Below the pieces are notes generated by a model, which made no database searches, was not told where the DNA came from, and saw only the letters and a program-made list of their open reading frames with translations. A stretch of DNA of 64,000 bases from Azolla caroliniana (lineage: Eukaryota; Polypodiophyta), in the NCBI GenBank assembly GCA_043228905.1, contig JBHGNT010000036.1:186001-250000 (forward strand). Reading direction: 5' to 3'. Below, piece after piece: positions 1 through 10,136 of the stretch. Numbering within the stretch: the stretch's first letter is position 1; each line of letters opens with the position of its first letter. A program made the position numbers and the translations under genes.

Positions 1-83
1 GAAGTTCAAAATTTACCAAACTACCCCTAAGTCCAAAAAATACACTTTATAAAGTAATTATACACTCAAATCTACAACCCCCA
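1..83. repeat. Outer left arm of a palindromic (foldback/MITE-like) element
   Basis: Near-perfect reverse complement of the outer part of the arm at 13124-13319. Together with 12757-12873 it forms one arm of about 200 bp, split by copia element E1. The arm continues beyond the window start. No transposase is visible, so it is best described as a non-autonomous DNA element. Confidence 0.85.
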
Positions 84-479
84 TGTTGAGAGAAAAGCTC
101 AACATTCGGTGCGTAATCGGGTGCGTAACCCAATGCGTAAACTGGGTGCGTAGAACCATGCGCACAATAGGCCGTAGCGGTGTGTAAACCGCGAGGCCGT
201 TGGAAAGATATTCCGCGTAAGGAATAATTTTGGGAGTTAGTGGAGTAGGATCATTTATGAGCAGTCAAGTATTGTCAGTAATTGTGTCAGCTCGATAGTC
301 AGGGCTTGTATAAAAGGTGCTCATTGAGCACGAAGTTTACATAGAGCGTCATTATTTTTGAAATATAATTGAGTTTTCTGCTCTCTTTCTCTGTCTCTCC
401 ATCTCCATCTCCATCTCTGTGTTTTCTGTTGTTTTTCAAAACTACGTACTCTGTGTTTCTCATACGCTATTCTTTTACA
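84..479 (+). repeat. 5' LTR of copia E1
   Basis: Begins TGTTGAGAG and ends TTTTACA. It contains a series of GTGCGTA-type motifs near its start, a TATA box (TATAAAAG, 309-316) and a palindrome just after it (GTGCTCATTGAGCAC). Homologous to 12343-12756 and to the E2 LTRs. Confidence 0.93.
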
Positions 480-497
480 TGATATCAAAGTGCGAGG
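480..497 (+). other. Degenerate primer-binding site of E1
   Basis: TGATATCAAAGTGCGAGG directly follows the 5' LTR. It is a mutated form of the TGGTATCAGAGC site (initiator-Met tRNA complement) that is intact in E2. Confidence 0.8.
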
Positions 498-590
498 GTT
501 GAAGTCCTCTGCAGCCGACAAGAAAAGCTTTCGACACACCAGAGTTGAAGTTGTTCTTCATTTTTGTTTCGAAAAGAAAAAGACAACAAT

Positions 591-1295
591 ATGGATAGAG
601 GCATGGGAAGATTGCTACCGATCGAGAAGCTCGATAGGAGCAACTACACGTCTTGGTCGTACAAGATGCACCAATACCTGCTTGGCCATGGCTACTGGAA
701 TTATGTCGAAGGAGCTAATGATGTAGCACCCGATTCGACACACAGAGATTTTTCGGCTTGGGAACAAGCGGCAAGCAAATTTCTCTACTGCTTTGCATCC
801 TATGTGAGCGACCAACTATTGAGCTATATTCGGGAGGCTAAGACGCCAAAGGACGCGTGGGTGAATCTCAAAAAGCTTTTCACGGCAAGCACAACGGCCA
901 GGAAGCTACATCTCAGACAAGAGCTCAGCAATGTCCGACAAAAAGATCTGTCTGTGGCCAATTATATGGCCCGAATCAAGGAAATCTACGACTCTCTCGC
1001 CTCCGTCAACGTGAACGTCAAGGAGGATGAAATGGTGCAGGTTTGTCTTGGTGGGCTAGTGTCCAGGTTCGGAGCTTTCCGAACGGCGGTCTGCATGAGG
1101 GAGAATACGCCTTTGTTTTTCGAGCTTCAAATGATGTTGCTCGTAGAGGAAAGCCACGCGGGTGCGCCGACGAGTATGCATGCCGACGGCAAGATGTTGT
1201 ACACGGAGGAAGATAGGCCCCGTGGTCGTGGTGGACGAGGTGGATCGGCACGCAATGGAGGCGGCCGACAAGAGCAGTACAGGCAGCATAATTGA
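591..1295 (+). pseudogene. E1 Gag (copia UBN2/DUF4219-type), truncated by a stop
   Basis: The ATG at 591 is chosen because the homologous E2 frame starts with the same codons (43294). The protein carries the usual copia Gag core (YTSWSYKMHQYL near the start; ARKLHLRQELSNVRQ in the middle) and a Gly/Arg-rich tail. A stop at 1293-1295 cuts it before the zinc knuckle. The knuckle is still readable downstream (1375-1425, Y-C-G-K-K-G-H-K-E-S-E-C; CX2CX4HX4C). Its normal role is to form the cytoplasmic particle that packages element RNA. Confidence 0.85.
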
Positions 1296-1454
1296 AATGC
1301 CGATAGTAGTTCCGGACCCTCCACAAGCAGGGGGAGTCATGGCGGCGCCAGAAGCCGGCAAGAGAAGGCCGCGTCGGAATACTGGTACTGTGGCAAGAAA
1401 GGCCACAAGGAGAGCGAGTGCTGGAAAAAGAGAGCCAATTCGGACAAAGCCGGT

Positions 1455-2048
1455 TTGAGTCGAAGAGATGCAGAGAGGCGTCAGAGATCGCACTACGCCG
1501 AAGGCTCTGAACGAGCCGAAAACAAATCGGGCCCAACCTTCGTAATGAAGCATAAGGCCAATTTTATGGCCGTGAACACCTCGAAATTGAGCGAGGTGTG
1601 GTATGTTGATTCCGGAGTGTCAAATCATATGACAAGTCAGGAGGAATGGTTCTTGTACTTTGAGAAACTGGAATCGCAAGGAGTGGTCGAAACGGGGGAC
1701 GACACTCTCCATACCATCAAACATGTCGGTGAAGTTCCCCTCAGCCATGTCGAACAGAAAGGGAAACTCATGAATGTGTTCCATGTCCCGACAATAACGA
1801 AGAACCTAGTGTCAGTCGGTCAGATCGTCGACCAGGGAATGCAGGTTCGATTCACACATCTTGGCTACTTCATAGAAGAGGAAGGCAAAGTAATCGCGCA
1901 AGGGCGCCGTGAAGGGAGGATGTTTATCCTCGACGCTAATCAAGTCGGAACTGCATTGTACGTGAAAGGACAAAAGGTCGAATCAGATATTGACCTGTGG
2001 CACAAGCAGTTCGGCCATGTAAATTTTCCATGGCTTCGTGAGATGTAG
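1455..2048 (+). pseudogene. E1 protease and GAG-pre-integrase segment
   Basis: The aspartic-protease active site reads WYVDSGVSNHM (family form DSGAS-HM). The GAG-pre-integrase signature DLWHKQFGHVN lies near the end. The segment is open for about 197 codons and ends at a stop at 2046-2048. It would cleave Gag-Pol in an intact element. The frame is separated from gag by stop and frame changes, so it is non-functional. Confidence 0.85.
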
Positions 2049-2484
2049 ATGAAAAACATTGTCTTCGGCTTGCCGAAATTTCGGGGCCATAATGGCCAAG
2101 TCTGCGAAGCCTATTAGATGGAAAACAACACCGACTTCCATTCCCCAATGAGCGTAATCGTAGTCAAAGTCCGCTGGATTTTATCCATTCGGATGTGTGG
2201 GGTTCAACACAGAACGTGAGTCTCGGTGGAAGCTGTTACTTTGTAACCTTCATCGATGACTTCACTCGGCACACGTGGGCATGCATGATTGAGAAGAAGA
2301 GCGAAGAATTTGCATGTTTCGTGAAGGTGAAGAGCCTTGCGGAAAGGGAAACGAGGCATAAGATCAAATGCCTACGGTCCGATGGTGAGAAGGAGTACTT
2401 CTCCGACTAGTTCACAAGTTATCTACAGAAGGCGGGAATTTGACGCGAATTCTCATGTAGATACACGCCGTAGCAGAACGGCGT
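2049..2484 (+). pseudogene. E1 integrase, N-terminal part, cut by the gypsy insertion
   Basis: Integrase core remnants include FIDDFTRHTW and LRSDGEKEYFS, which carry the first two acidic catalytic residues of the DDE triad. Stops interrupt it (for example 2408-2410). The reading breaks at 2484 just after the codons aligned with E2's QNGV. The catalytic Glu continues after the insertion, in ERKNQ, from 9391. Confidence 0.85.
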
Positions 2485-3532
2485 TGTCGTGAAGATCCGT
2501 CACTACGCGCGGATCGTGAGGCGGAACCGCCGGGGTTCTGGACCAGAAGGATTTAGAGTCGATACAAGCTTTGGCGAGAAAGTACTTAAGATAGATTGGG
2601 AAAGAGAGAAGTTGAGATTACACGATTGAGAGAGATTGATTGAACTTTTAACTTTAGATTTAAGAAACAAGTTACACGATCAATTTGATAACGAATTTCT
2701 TCCTCTTAATTTTCATAAAAAAACCGTGTTTTTTCTCCTCCCCCTTCCCTCTTTTATAGATGCTCTCATGCATATGATGCATGTGAGGGTACAAGACATG
2801 CATAAATTGCATTTTTGCCACTTGGCGCTTATGTATTACATGTGGTGCATGATAACCATGTCACACATTTTAGTTCTCATGTATGAGAATTTACATGTAA
2901 AAGTACAATGATAATATAATTTCAACTAAATAGCATGGCTTAATGGTAAGCCAATTGACTCTTAACTTGGAGGTGCAAGGTTCGAATCCTTACTTGCCCT
3001 CCTTGTATATGTAAATATGTATATATGTTTATATATTTATTTATCTAGTCGCCGGACGCCGGATACCGGTGCCGCCGTCGGTTACCGGTGCCTCGCCGAA
3101 TATAGGTGCCGGATGCCGTCGGATCATCGGCTCCATCGCCGGTCCGGTTTTGGTTGGCCAAAACCCTTTACGAGTAGTTAGCCCACCTCCACTCTTAGTT
3201 CAAGTTACCTTAAACTCTCTATGCTCCACACATAGACACAAAGATAATATCTTTTGCTCCAACTTATATATGATGAGAGTTGTATTTGTCGTGCCTATGT
3301 GGGATATCTCACAATTTTTCTCCTTTCCTTTTACAAACTTTATACCCTTATATCTTGACATTTAGTTGTTCGTTTCTCATGTAATAAAGTGAATTCGAAA
3401 CCTCTATCATTTTGTACTTAGATATTAAATCTATTTAAAATGTTATCTTCACAATTATTGTACTATGTGATTCATACTCGATTTCGTACGTTTTATGGGA
3501 TTTTCACACTATTGCCGAAAATCTTCACGACA
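2485..3532 (-). repeat. 3' LTR of the gypsy element (left on +)
   Basis: 1048 bp, about 97-98% identical by eye to the LTR at 8376-9387, apart from a 36-bp length difference in a GC-rich segment near 3050-3130. Contains a tRNA-like sequence at 2930-3001. Confidence 0.95.
2930..3001 (+). other. tRNA-like sequence inside the gypsy LTR
   Basis: An A-box/D-arm form (GGCTTAATGGTAAGCC, 2937-2952, a 5-bp stem) is followed by a Lys-CUU-like anticodon loop CTCTTAA and a B-box/T-loop GGTTCGAATCC (2979-2989). The acceptor stem does not pair. It is therefore a tRNA-derived or Pol III promoter-like motif, not a working tRNA. It lies antisense to element transcription. Confidence 0.6.
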
Positions 3533-3547
3533 TCCACCCCCACCAAA
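3533..3547 (-). other. Polypurine tract of the gypsy element
   Basis: On the minus strand a purine-rich run (GGTGGGGGTGGA) abuts the 3' LTR, the expected place for second-strand priming. Confidence 0.8.
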
Positions 3548-3604
3548 CCGCACGTCCTCCGGTACGTGCCAAGAAGAGAAGAAGTGAGATTTCGGCTACG
3601 ATGA

Positions 3605-3874
3605 TCAATTAGATTCCTCTATGTCTTCATTTTCATCCGGCCTATTATGTTCATCGTCGAGGTAATCGAGGTCAGGATCCTTGTCTTGTCTTTTCTTGAA
3701 AATCTTTACTCTTTTTCCCACAATGGGTACGACCAACCTTGATCCGTCTAGTTCCGCAAGGTGGTATGTGGCATTATCGTTGGCACTTGTCACCACATAC
3801 GACCCGAACCATCTTCTTGCGAACTTCCTTGTTGTACTGTGTTGATTGTCAAGGGTGGTGCTGTCGTAAACCAA
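3605..3874 (-). pseudogene. Gypsy integrase C-terminal domain
   Basis: Continues the frame of 3911-5107 after two stop codons (LRPKKK then stop, then EGDWVLVYDS). It contains the basic SH3-like region KFARRWFGSYVV and an acidic tail. No chromodomain is recognisable. The domain normally binds DNA during integration. Confidence 0.75.
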
Positions 3875-3910
3875 AACCCAATCCCCTTCTTATTTCTTCT
3901 TGGGACGAAG

Positions 3911-5107
3911 TCAATGCGTGTTGTCGAACCGAACTTTGTTCTTTACTCGGGCTCCCTTCATCATCTTTCGCGCTTTTTCTAAATCTTCAGGTCTTCTATC
4001 AAGTTGCCTTATCTGCGCTGCTAATAACTCTTCTCGGCTCATCTCGTTCTCCCACGGTATCGCTACCCATGAGGCGATCGTCCTTTCGATGGGCATAATC
4101 GGCTTTTGTCCATACATAAGCTCCGTCGGCATATACCCTGTCACCGAGCTATGTGTCGTTCTATCGGCCCACAAGGCATAGGGTAATAGTCGTGGCCAAT
4201 TCTCGACTCGACCGTTGCATGCCCGTACGATGGCTTTAACGATAGGTCCATGCCCTCGCTCGATCTTCCCATTTGCTTCCGGATTGTAGGCAGTCGTGAG
4301 GGAGAGCTTCACGCCTAGTCTTTCGAAGAGCTCCGTCGCTTCGTGCGCGTCCAACTCCCCTCGGTCGGCCACTATCTTCCCTACACATCCATATCGGCAA
4401 ACAACATCTTCAAGTAAAAATTTACAAACGGCTGAAGTCGTCTTATTTGTCAAGGCTCGTCCTTCCACTTGATTTGTCAAGTCTTTCCTTGCCAGAGCTA
4501 AGTACTTCATTTGTCCCACTCCCATTGGCATCGAGACCAGATCCACCATCCATTTGAAGTGAATGGTGAGTGGGTATGTCGGCTTTAACTCATCACGATG
4601 ACGTATATTTGAATATATTTGGCAAGTTTCACATGTGGACACGAAATGGAGTACATCTTTGTACATGCTTGGCCACCAGTACTTCTCCTTCAATTTTTTG
4701 AACGTCGCCCATGTTCCTCTATGACCTGCCCAAGCACTCTCGTGGAATTCGGTCATCAGCGTCTCTTGCTCTTCTTTCTTTACCACCACTCGACGTGGTA
4801 TTCCTATCCTTCTTTTTGGATGTCGCCAAAGGAATCCTCCCTTCAAGAAGTATCGGTAAGCTTTCTTTCGGATTCGTAGGGCCTCCTCCTTTGTCAACGA
4901 AGCATCTGTCGTCAATGTTCTTAGGAATCTACCGATGAGTAACCATTCTCCTTCGTACTCGTTCTTGTTGAAGGCTTGGAGGGTTTGCGTGTCCTGGTCT
5001 TCCGCCGACAATCGAGCCATCTTGAAGAAGTCGAGGGCGACATCTTCATCTTCCGAAACCATGTTACTTCCATTTGAAAATCTTGCCGTCGACAGCATGT
5101 CAGCCAT
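3911..5107 (-). pseudogene. Gypsy integrase (H2C2 finger plus DDE core)
   Basis: After a spacer, an HHCC zinc finger is seen (H-x-x-x-x-x-x-H ... CETCQIY), then the rve core: KWMVDLVSM, VADRGELDA and NGKIERGHG hold the D, D and E of the catalytic triad. The stretch is 398 codons open. It is preceded in frame by a TAG (at the RNase H end) and followed by a stop near 3911, so it was once part of one Pol polyprotein. Function in an intact element is insertion of cDNA into the chromosome. Confidence 0.9.
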
Positions 5108-5555
5108 GGCGTTCTTCTTCCCTGCGATGTGACGGATCTATGGGTTTAAAGACTTGATGTAGGCGATCCACCTTAGCATAGCAAGATCTGGGGTCGCACA
5201 TCCCGAGACCATTCCGAGAACTGGGAGACAATCTGTCTCTATTATCACTTCTGACCCGATCAGGTAATCTTTGTCCGTCTTCACTGCCGACACAATACCC
5301 CAAAGTTCCCGCTTGACTTGGGCATATCTTTGGTGTCGTTCGCTGAGAACCTTTGCTCCGAACCGGACGGCATATCGCGCATTATCTTCACCTTCTTGAT
5401 TGATGACCCACCCGATTCCGGTTGGGCTCGTATCTACGGTCACGTAAATTGGTTTCCCTTCGGCATAGTCGGCCTTCCTTAGTGCCGGAGCTTCAAGAAG
5501 CAGTTTCTTTAATCTTCGCATCGCCTCTGTGTGCTCGTCTCGCCATTCGAACTTT
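5108..5555 (-). pseudogene. Gypsy RNase H domain (with the stub of the RT connection)
   Basis: Contains KPIYVTVDTSPTGIGWV, VKRELWGIVSA and IETDCLPVLGM, the RT_RNaseH pattern. KFEWRDEHTEAMRRLKK at its start is the usual junction after the RT thumb. An in-frame TAG near 5138 separates it from IRHIAGKKNAMADML and integrase. Immediately upstream the frame jumps to a segment that should precede the RT, so the RT core is deleted here (about 5556). Confidence 0.9.
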
Positions 5556-5559
5556 ATTC

Positions 5560-6045
5560 CTATCCAACTCGTAGCTTCCCCTTCGTCTCTTTGGTGAAGA
5601 CATGACCTATCTTCTTCGGATCTCTTAAGCTTGGATCGTTAGCGACTTCCTTCATCTTTTGCCAACTATCTTCCGGTAGCGGAACCGCAACTGGCTTGAT
5701 CTTCTTATCCACCGTTTTATATTTCATGTTGATGTCAGCTTCCTTCATCGAGATGCCACGACGGTATTCATCGATGATAGCGTACATGTTGACGGAGTTA
5801 ACCGAAATCACGCATTGGTTGTGAAGATAGCTCAAGTCCACGATGTCCTCGATTTCGCCGATGGTGTCGTTAAATGAGGCTTCTTCCATAATATGAGTCA
5901 CGAACTCCCCTTCTTCTATTATGTTCTCTTCTTTCAGCATCTTCTCGAATTCTTGTATCCGGTGCTTGTGCTTCTTGTCGGGCAGTACTAGTTTACATGC
6001 GCCACTAGGTGTGACACATGTTGCTTCTCCTTGCAATCCATGCAC
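5560..6045 (-). pseudogene. Gypsy Pol linker before RT (RT core absent)
   Basis: 161 open codons ending in DPKKIGHVFTKETKGKLRVG. No RT motif (no F/Y-x-D-D, no LPQG-type block) occurs anywhere on the minus strand of the element. The upstream end is frameshifted relative to the protease frame near 6000-6040, where a CMDCKEKQH zinc-knuckle-like stretch is readable. Confidence 0.65.
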
Positions 6046-6110
6046 TCTTCTTTCTTGTGGGGTCCTATGATTGCTCGGACTATTTGTGCCCCATGCTTCA
6101 ATAGTCCGCT

Positions 6111-7139
6111 CTAAAAATCCGAGAATTCGCCTCCGAGACTATCTCGATTCCTTTCATGATTGGCTCGCACCGTTAGGAATTGGACCGATCTTTGGTTGTC
6201 AAGACTCTTTATTCGTGCGAAGGCTGCTCCATTATCGAACACTCTGGTCTCCATCCGAGATGATGTGATATAAGGTTGCCCTAGGATGACAGGATGCGAC
6301 GCCGATTCTTGTACGAAGAAGTGTTGATCCATCTCCACAACCCCGATCGTGACTTTGACATTGGGACAAGCTCCGTACAAGTCCTCCATAGACTTTGTTG
6401 CCGCGCGAATCTTCCATCCGTGGTTTGTATTGATTGGCCATCTTCCCTTTTTGTAGAAGTCGGTTGACATGAGGTTGATCTCCGAGCCGTGGTCGATCAA
6501 GGCTACGACGGTCTCTTTCTTCTCCCCGATCTTCACCGGCGTCTCCGTTGTCGCTCGTGCCCAATGAGGTCGAGTGTAGTGGCTGTCCACCATATCTTCA
6601 TCGATTTCGTCTCTTGCCATCGTTATGGCATTCATTTTTGCTTTTTGCGGCTTCTCTTCTTCCTCGTCCGATTGTTGTCTCTTTCTCTTTACAAGGTCCA
6701 CGATCGTGTCATGGAACTCCTTCGTAATGCCAAGAAATTCCCTCAAGGAAAAAGTTACGTGGCTATCAAGAACTCGTTCTTCGAGAATCTTCTTTAGGTC
6801 CGTCGTCTGCTCTATGTCCGACCTTAGCTTATAGGTAGGTATAGTCCTTGTCCTCCAAGTGGGGTCTTCGACACCAACCTTCACGGGCCGAACCGTTTCT
6901 TCAACTCGTATGCTTGGCTCCTCTTTTCGGCTTGATTCTTGTTCCTCCGTTTGTAAAGGTCGACTCGTCTCCGTATCGTCCTTCTTTTTCGCGTTCCTTG
7001 TTTCATGTCTTTTTGATGGGCCTTGCTCTTCTATTCTCTTTCTCTTTTCTTCGACGAACACCTCGTGGTTGTCGCACATCACCTCTGCGAGTATGGTGTA
7101 GTCGTCCACCGGATCCGACCACCCGGTTATGCTTTGCAC
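6111..7139 (-). pseudogene. Gypsy aspartic protease region
   Basis: A charged N-terminal half is followed by a retropepsin-like domain: VVALIDHGSEINLMS (active-site loop with D-H-G in place of D-T/S-G) and HPVILGQPYI (flap/second motif of the fold). It ends at a stop just after GGEFSDF. The D-H-G variant is either family-specific or an inactivating change; I cannot tell from one copy. Confidence 0.8.
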
Positions 7140-7208
7140 GTTTCGGTCCGCAAGCTCTACCTCGTTCGATGTGACTTTTCCCTTCTTCTCATATTCAAGA
7201 ACGGAAGT

Positions 7209-8312
7209 TCAAAACTTTGCTCCCGCTCTAGCAACTTCAGTCTTGTCTTTCCCGACTCTTATTCCGGCCGACGCAGCATAGTGCATCACATCCACATGAG
7301 TCGCATCGGCATCCTCCATAGATTTCTTCATTCCTCCTCTTCCGAAATTCACCCGTAGGGGTCTTCTAGTCTCGCTTGAGCAGATCATGTTGTCCTCTAT
7401 GTATACGATATTTTGTCGAATCGCCTCTCGAAGGCTCGCACAATCCCTTCTCATGTGGTCCATGCTATCGCACCACACGCATCTAAAGGGTTCTTTTCCT
7501 TTAGGGCCCCGACGAGTCATGTTGGCTAGCGTGACCTTCTCGAACTTCTTCGCTAGCTCTTCAATGATGTCGTCATCAATCTTCTTTTCTTCCACGTTAC
7601 TTTGTCTCAGCGGCTCAGCTACTTTCGGCGGTCTTGCTTTCTCTGTGGTAGTCGGTCCCGTCAAGTCGGTGTCATCAACCCATTGGCGACGCTTGTTGAG
7701 CCTATTGCATGCCCGCTTCACCGCGATCCAGTCCGCTACGAGCCCATTTGCTTGGGTATCATCTTCGAGAAGAGTCCCCAACTCCCGTCTATCCTTTATG
7801 TCCACGGCCTTCAAGAAGTACAAAGTCTTGTCCTCTTCAAGCAACACTTGGTCCGTATTGGGGAGACGACTAAACATCTGGTCGAATTCGTCGTACACCC
7901 TCGAGACGCTCATCTTCTTATTCTTCTTCTCTATCCACTTCATCAGGGCATGTCGAGTCATCCTCGTTGAGTCTTCAGTCACGAACTCCGCTAGTATCGT
8001 TTTCTCGAACTCGGACCATGTTGTCTTACCTTCTTGAAGCTCGATGACGCGTCTTTGGATGTTGTTGGCGACAACTCTCTTGAAGCTTGCGATTTGACGT
8101 GCCTCGGACACGTCCCTCTGATTCATCTCCCTTCTATATGCATCAAGGAACTTCGTAACGTTCCTTCCATCGAATTGGCCCTCGAGCTCTACGACACGAT
8201 CGACAACCTTCTCCACGCTCCCATCGTTGTCCCGAGATCTCATCATTTGCTCGACGATTAGCATCATCCTTTCGAGCTCTCCTGCTTGGTTGCTTGAGGA
8301 CGCCATCTCCAA
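7209..8312 (-). CDS. Gypsy Gag
   Basis: 367 codons, intact ATG to stop. The central part looks like a retrotransposon Gag (FLDAYRREMNQRD; WSEFEKTILAEF), followed by a CCHC knuckle C-V-W-C-D-S-M-D-H-M-R-R-D-C (CX2CX4HX4C). It would assemble the particle and bind RNA. Gag is intact while Pol is broken, so the copy could at most provide Gag or be mobilised in trans. Confidence 0.85.
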   Translation of the reverse strand: MEMASSSNQAGELERMMLIVEQMMRSRDNDGSVEKVVDRVVELEGQFDGRNVTKFLDAYRREMNQRDVSEARQIASFKRVVANNIQRRVIELQEGKTTWSEFEKTILAEFVTEDSTRMTRHALMKWIEKKNKKMSVSRVYDEFDQMFSRLPNTDQVLLEEDKTLYFLKAVDIKDRRELGTLLEDDTQANGLVADWIAVKRACNRLNKRRQWVDDTDLTGPTTTEKARPPKVAEPLRQSNVEEKKIDDDIIEELAKKFEKVTLANMTRRGPKGKEPFRCVWCDSMDHMRRDCASLREAIRQNIVYIEDNMICSSETRRPLRVNFGRGGMKKSMEDADATHVDVMHYAASAGIRVGKDKTEVARAGAKF

Positions 8313-8350
8313 GTATTAATCTCGACTTGATCCTTCCTATACCGCCTCTT

Positions 8351-8367
8351 TCACGTCGGGTTCACCA
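8351..8367 (-). other. Gypsy primer-binding site, tRNA-Trp type
   Basis: The plus strand reads TCACGTCGGGTTCACCA, which is the 3' end (with CCA) of plant tRNA-Trp as I remember it. It lies 8 nt from the inner end of the 5' LTR, where the minus-strand primer should bind. Confidence 0.7.
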
Positions 8368-8375
8368 CTTAATTA

Positions 8376-9387
8376 TGTCGTGAAGATCCGTCACTACGCG
8401 CGGATCGTGAGGCGGAACCGCCGGGGTTCTGGACCAGAAGGATTTAGAGTCGATACAAGCTTTGGCGAGAAAGTACTTAAGATAGATTGGGAAAGAGAGA
8501 AGTTGAGATTACACGATTGAGAGAGATTGATTGAACTTTTAACTTTAGATTTAAGAAACAAGTTACACGATCAATTTGATAACGAATTTCTTCCTCTTAA
8601 TTTTAATAAAAAAACCCGTGTTTTTTCTCCTCCCCCTTCCCTCTTTTATAGATGCTCTCATGCATATGATGCATGTGAGGGTACAAGACATGCATAAATT
8701 GCATGTTTGCCATTTGGCGCTTATGTATTACATGTGGTGCATGATAACCATGTCACACATTTTAGTTCTCATGTATGAGAATTTACATGTAAAAGTACAA
8801 TGATAAAAATATAATTTCAACTAAATAGCATGGCTTAATGGTAAGCCAATTGACTCCTAACTTGGAGGTGCGAGGTTTGAATCCTTACTTGCCCTCCTTG
8901 TATATGTAAATATGTATATATATATTTATATATTTATTTATCTAGTCGCCGGACGCCGGTTCGCCTGATGCCGTCGGATCACCGGCTCCATCGCCGGTCC
9001 GGTTTTGATTGGCCAAAACCCTTTACGAGTAGCTAGCCCACCTCCACTCTTAGTTCAAGTTACCTCGAACTCTCTATGCTCCACACATAGACACAAAGAT
9101 AATATCTTTTGCTCCACCTTATATATGATGAGAGCTGTATTTGTCGTGCCTATGTGGGATATCTCACAATTTTTCTCCTTTCCTTTTACAAAATTTATAC
9201 CCTCATATCTTGACATTTAGTTGTCCGTTTCTCGTGTAATAAAGTGCATTCGAAACCTCTATCATTTTGTACTTAGATATTAAATCTATTTAAAATGTTA
9301 TCTTCACAATTATTGTACTACGTGATTCATACTCGATTTCGTACCTTTTATGGGATTTTCACACTATTGCCGAAAATCTTCACGACA
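8376..9387 (-). repeat. 5' LTR of the gypsy element (right on +)
   Basis: 1012 bp. Same termini as 2485-3532 and followed by the GCGT target duplication. Contains the same tRNA-like sequence at 8825-8896. Confidence 0.95.
8825..8896 (+). other. tRNA-like sequence inside the second gypsy LTR
   Basis: Same D-arm-like GGCTTAATGGTAAGCC and a B-box that has drifted to GGTTTGAATCC. The anticodon-like loop is CTCCTAA instead of CTCTTAA, so the copies are drifting apart and neither is under tRNA constraint. Confidence 0.55.
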
Positions 9388-10100
9388 GCGTGCCCGAGCG
9401 GAAGAATCAGACAATCGAAGAAGTGGCCAAGGCAATGCTTGAAGAGAAAGATATGCCGAAATTCTATTGGGTTGAAGCCGTGAGGAGGGTTGTCTACCTG
9501 CAGAATCGAATTTTTGCTAATGGAGGAGTGTCGCCACATGAATTGTATTTCTGGAAGAAGTCGAACTTGGCACACTTGAGGGTTTTCGGTAGCATTGCAT
9601 ATGTCCATGTGCCGAAGGAAAAGAGGAGGAAGTTGGACGCCAAAGCCGAAAAGTGCATCTTAGTCGGCTATCCAAACGAGTAGAAGGGGTATAAATGTTA
9701 TAACCCCCGAACAAAGGAAGTACGTGTAAATCGAGATGTCGTGTCCGACGAATCTGCTTCGTGGTACTTGCCTTCACCTCCAATACCTCACGACTCCATT
9801 CCGAACTCTGAGGAAGAAGTCAACGAGGCTGAAATGCTTCCGCACGGTGATGAAATCGGAGCTTTGAGAGAGAGTCCGATCTCATTTCGACTAAGTGGGC
9901 CGACTAAAGGGTTGAGCCGAAATGACCAACCTATTCAAGAGACGGCGAGTAGTGGAGACTTGGCCATGATGTCCCCGTGTAAAGAACTGAGGAGACGGTT
10001 TATGCTCAAAGAGAAGGGCAAGAAGAAAATGTCGGAATACGACTTCGGCAGCGCCAAGTAAAATCAGAGTGAGTCTGACTACGGGCAAACTGAAAAGGAA
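9388..10100 (+). pseudogene. E1 integrase C-terminal part and Pol spacer
   Basis: Resumes at the duplicated GCGT with ERKNQTIEEVAKAMLEEK, which carries the third catalytic residue (Glu) of integrase. HLRVFGSIAYVHVPKEKRRK and CILVGY follow, as in E2. A stop (9681-9683) and later ones break it. The Ser/Glu-rich spacer before RT is poorly conserved. Confidence 0.85.
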
Positions 10101-10136
10101 CCTCCACGGAAGAGGTCGACAGTAGCCGAAAAGGTC

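Larger units (their letters stand above)
2485..9387 (-). mobile_element. Ty3/gypsy LTR retrotransposon, RT-deleted, inserted in E1
   Basis: Flanked by ~1-kb LTRs (2485-3532; 8376-9387) ending in TGTCGTGAAG/CTTCACGACA, with a 4-bp target duplication GCGT (2481-2484, 9388-9391). Minus-strand order is gag (7209-8312), protease (6111-7139), short linker (5560-6045), RNase H (5138-5555), integrase (3605-5107). RNase H before integrase defines gypsy. The RT fingers/palm are missing, so the copy cannot be autonomous. Two nonsense codons and several frame breaks add to the decay. Confidence 0.95.

Noticed and set aside
8576-9220. ORFs inside the gypsy LTRs, repeated at 2636-3365
   Set aside because: Short, without motifs, and the two copies are not conserved in frame.
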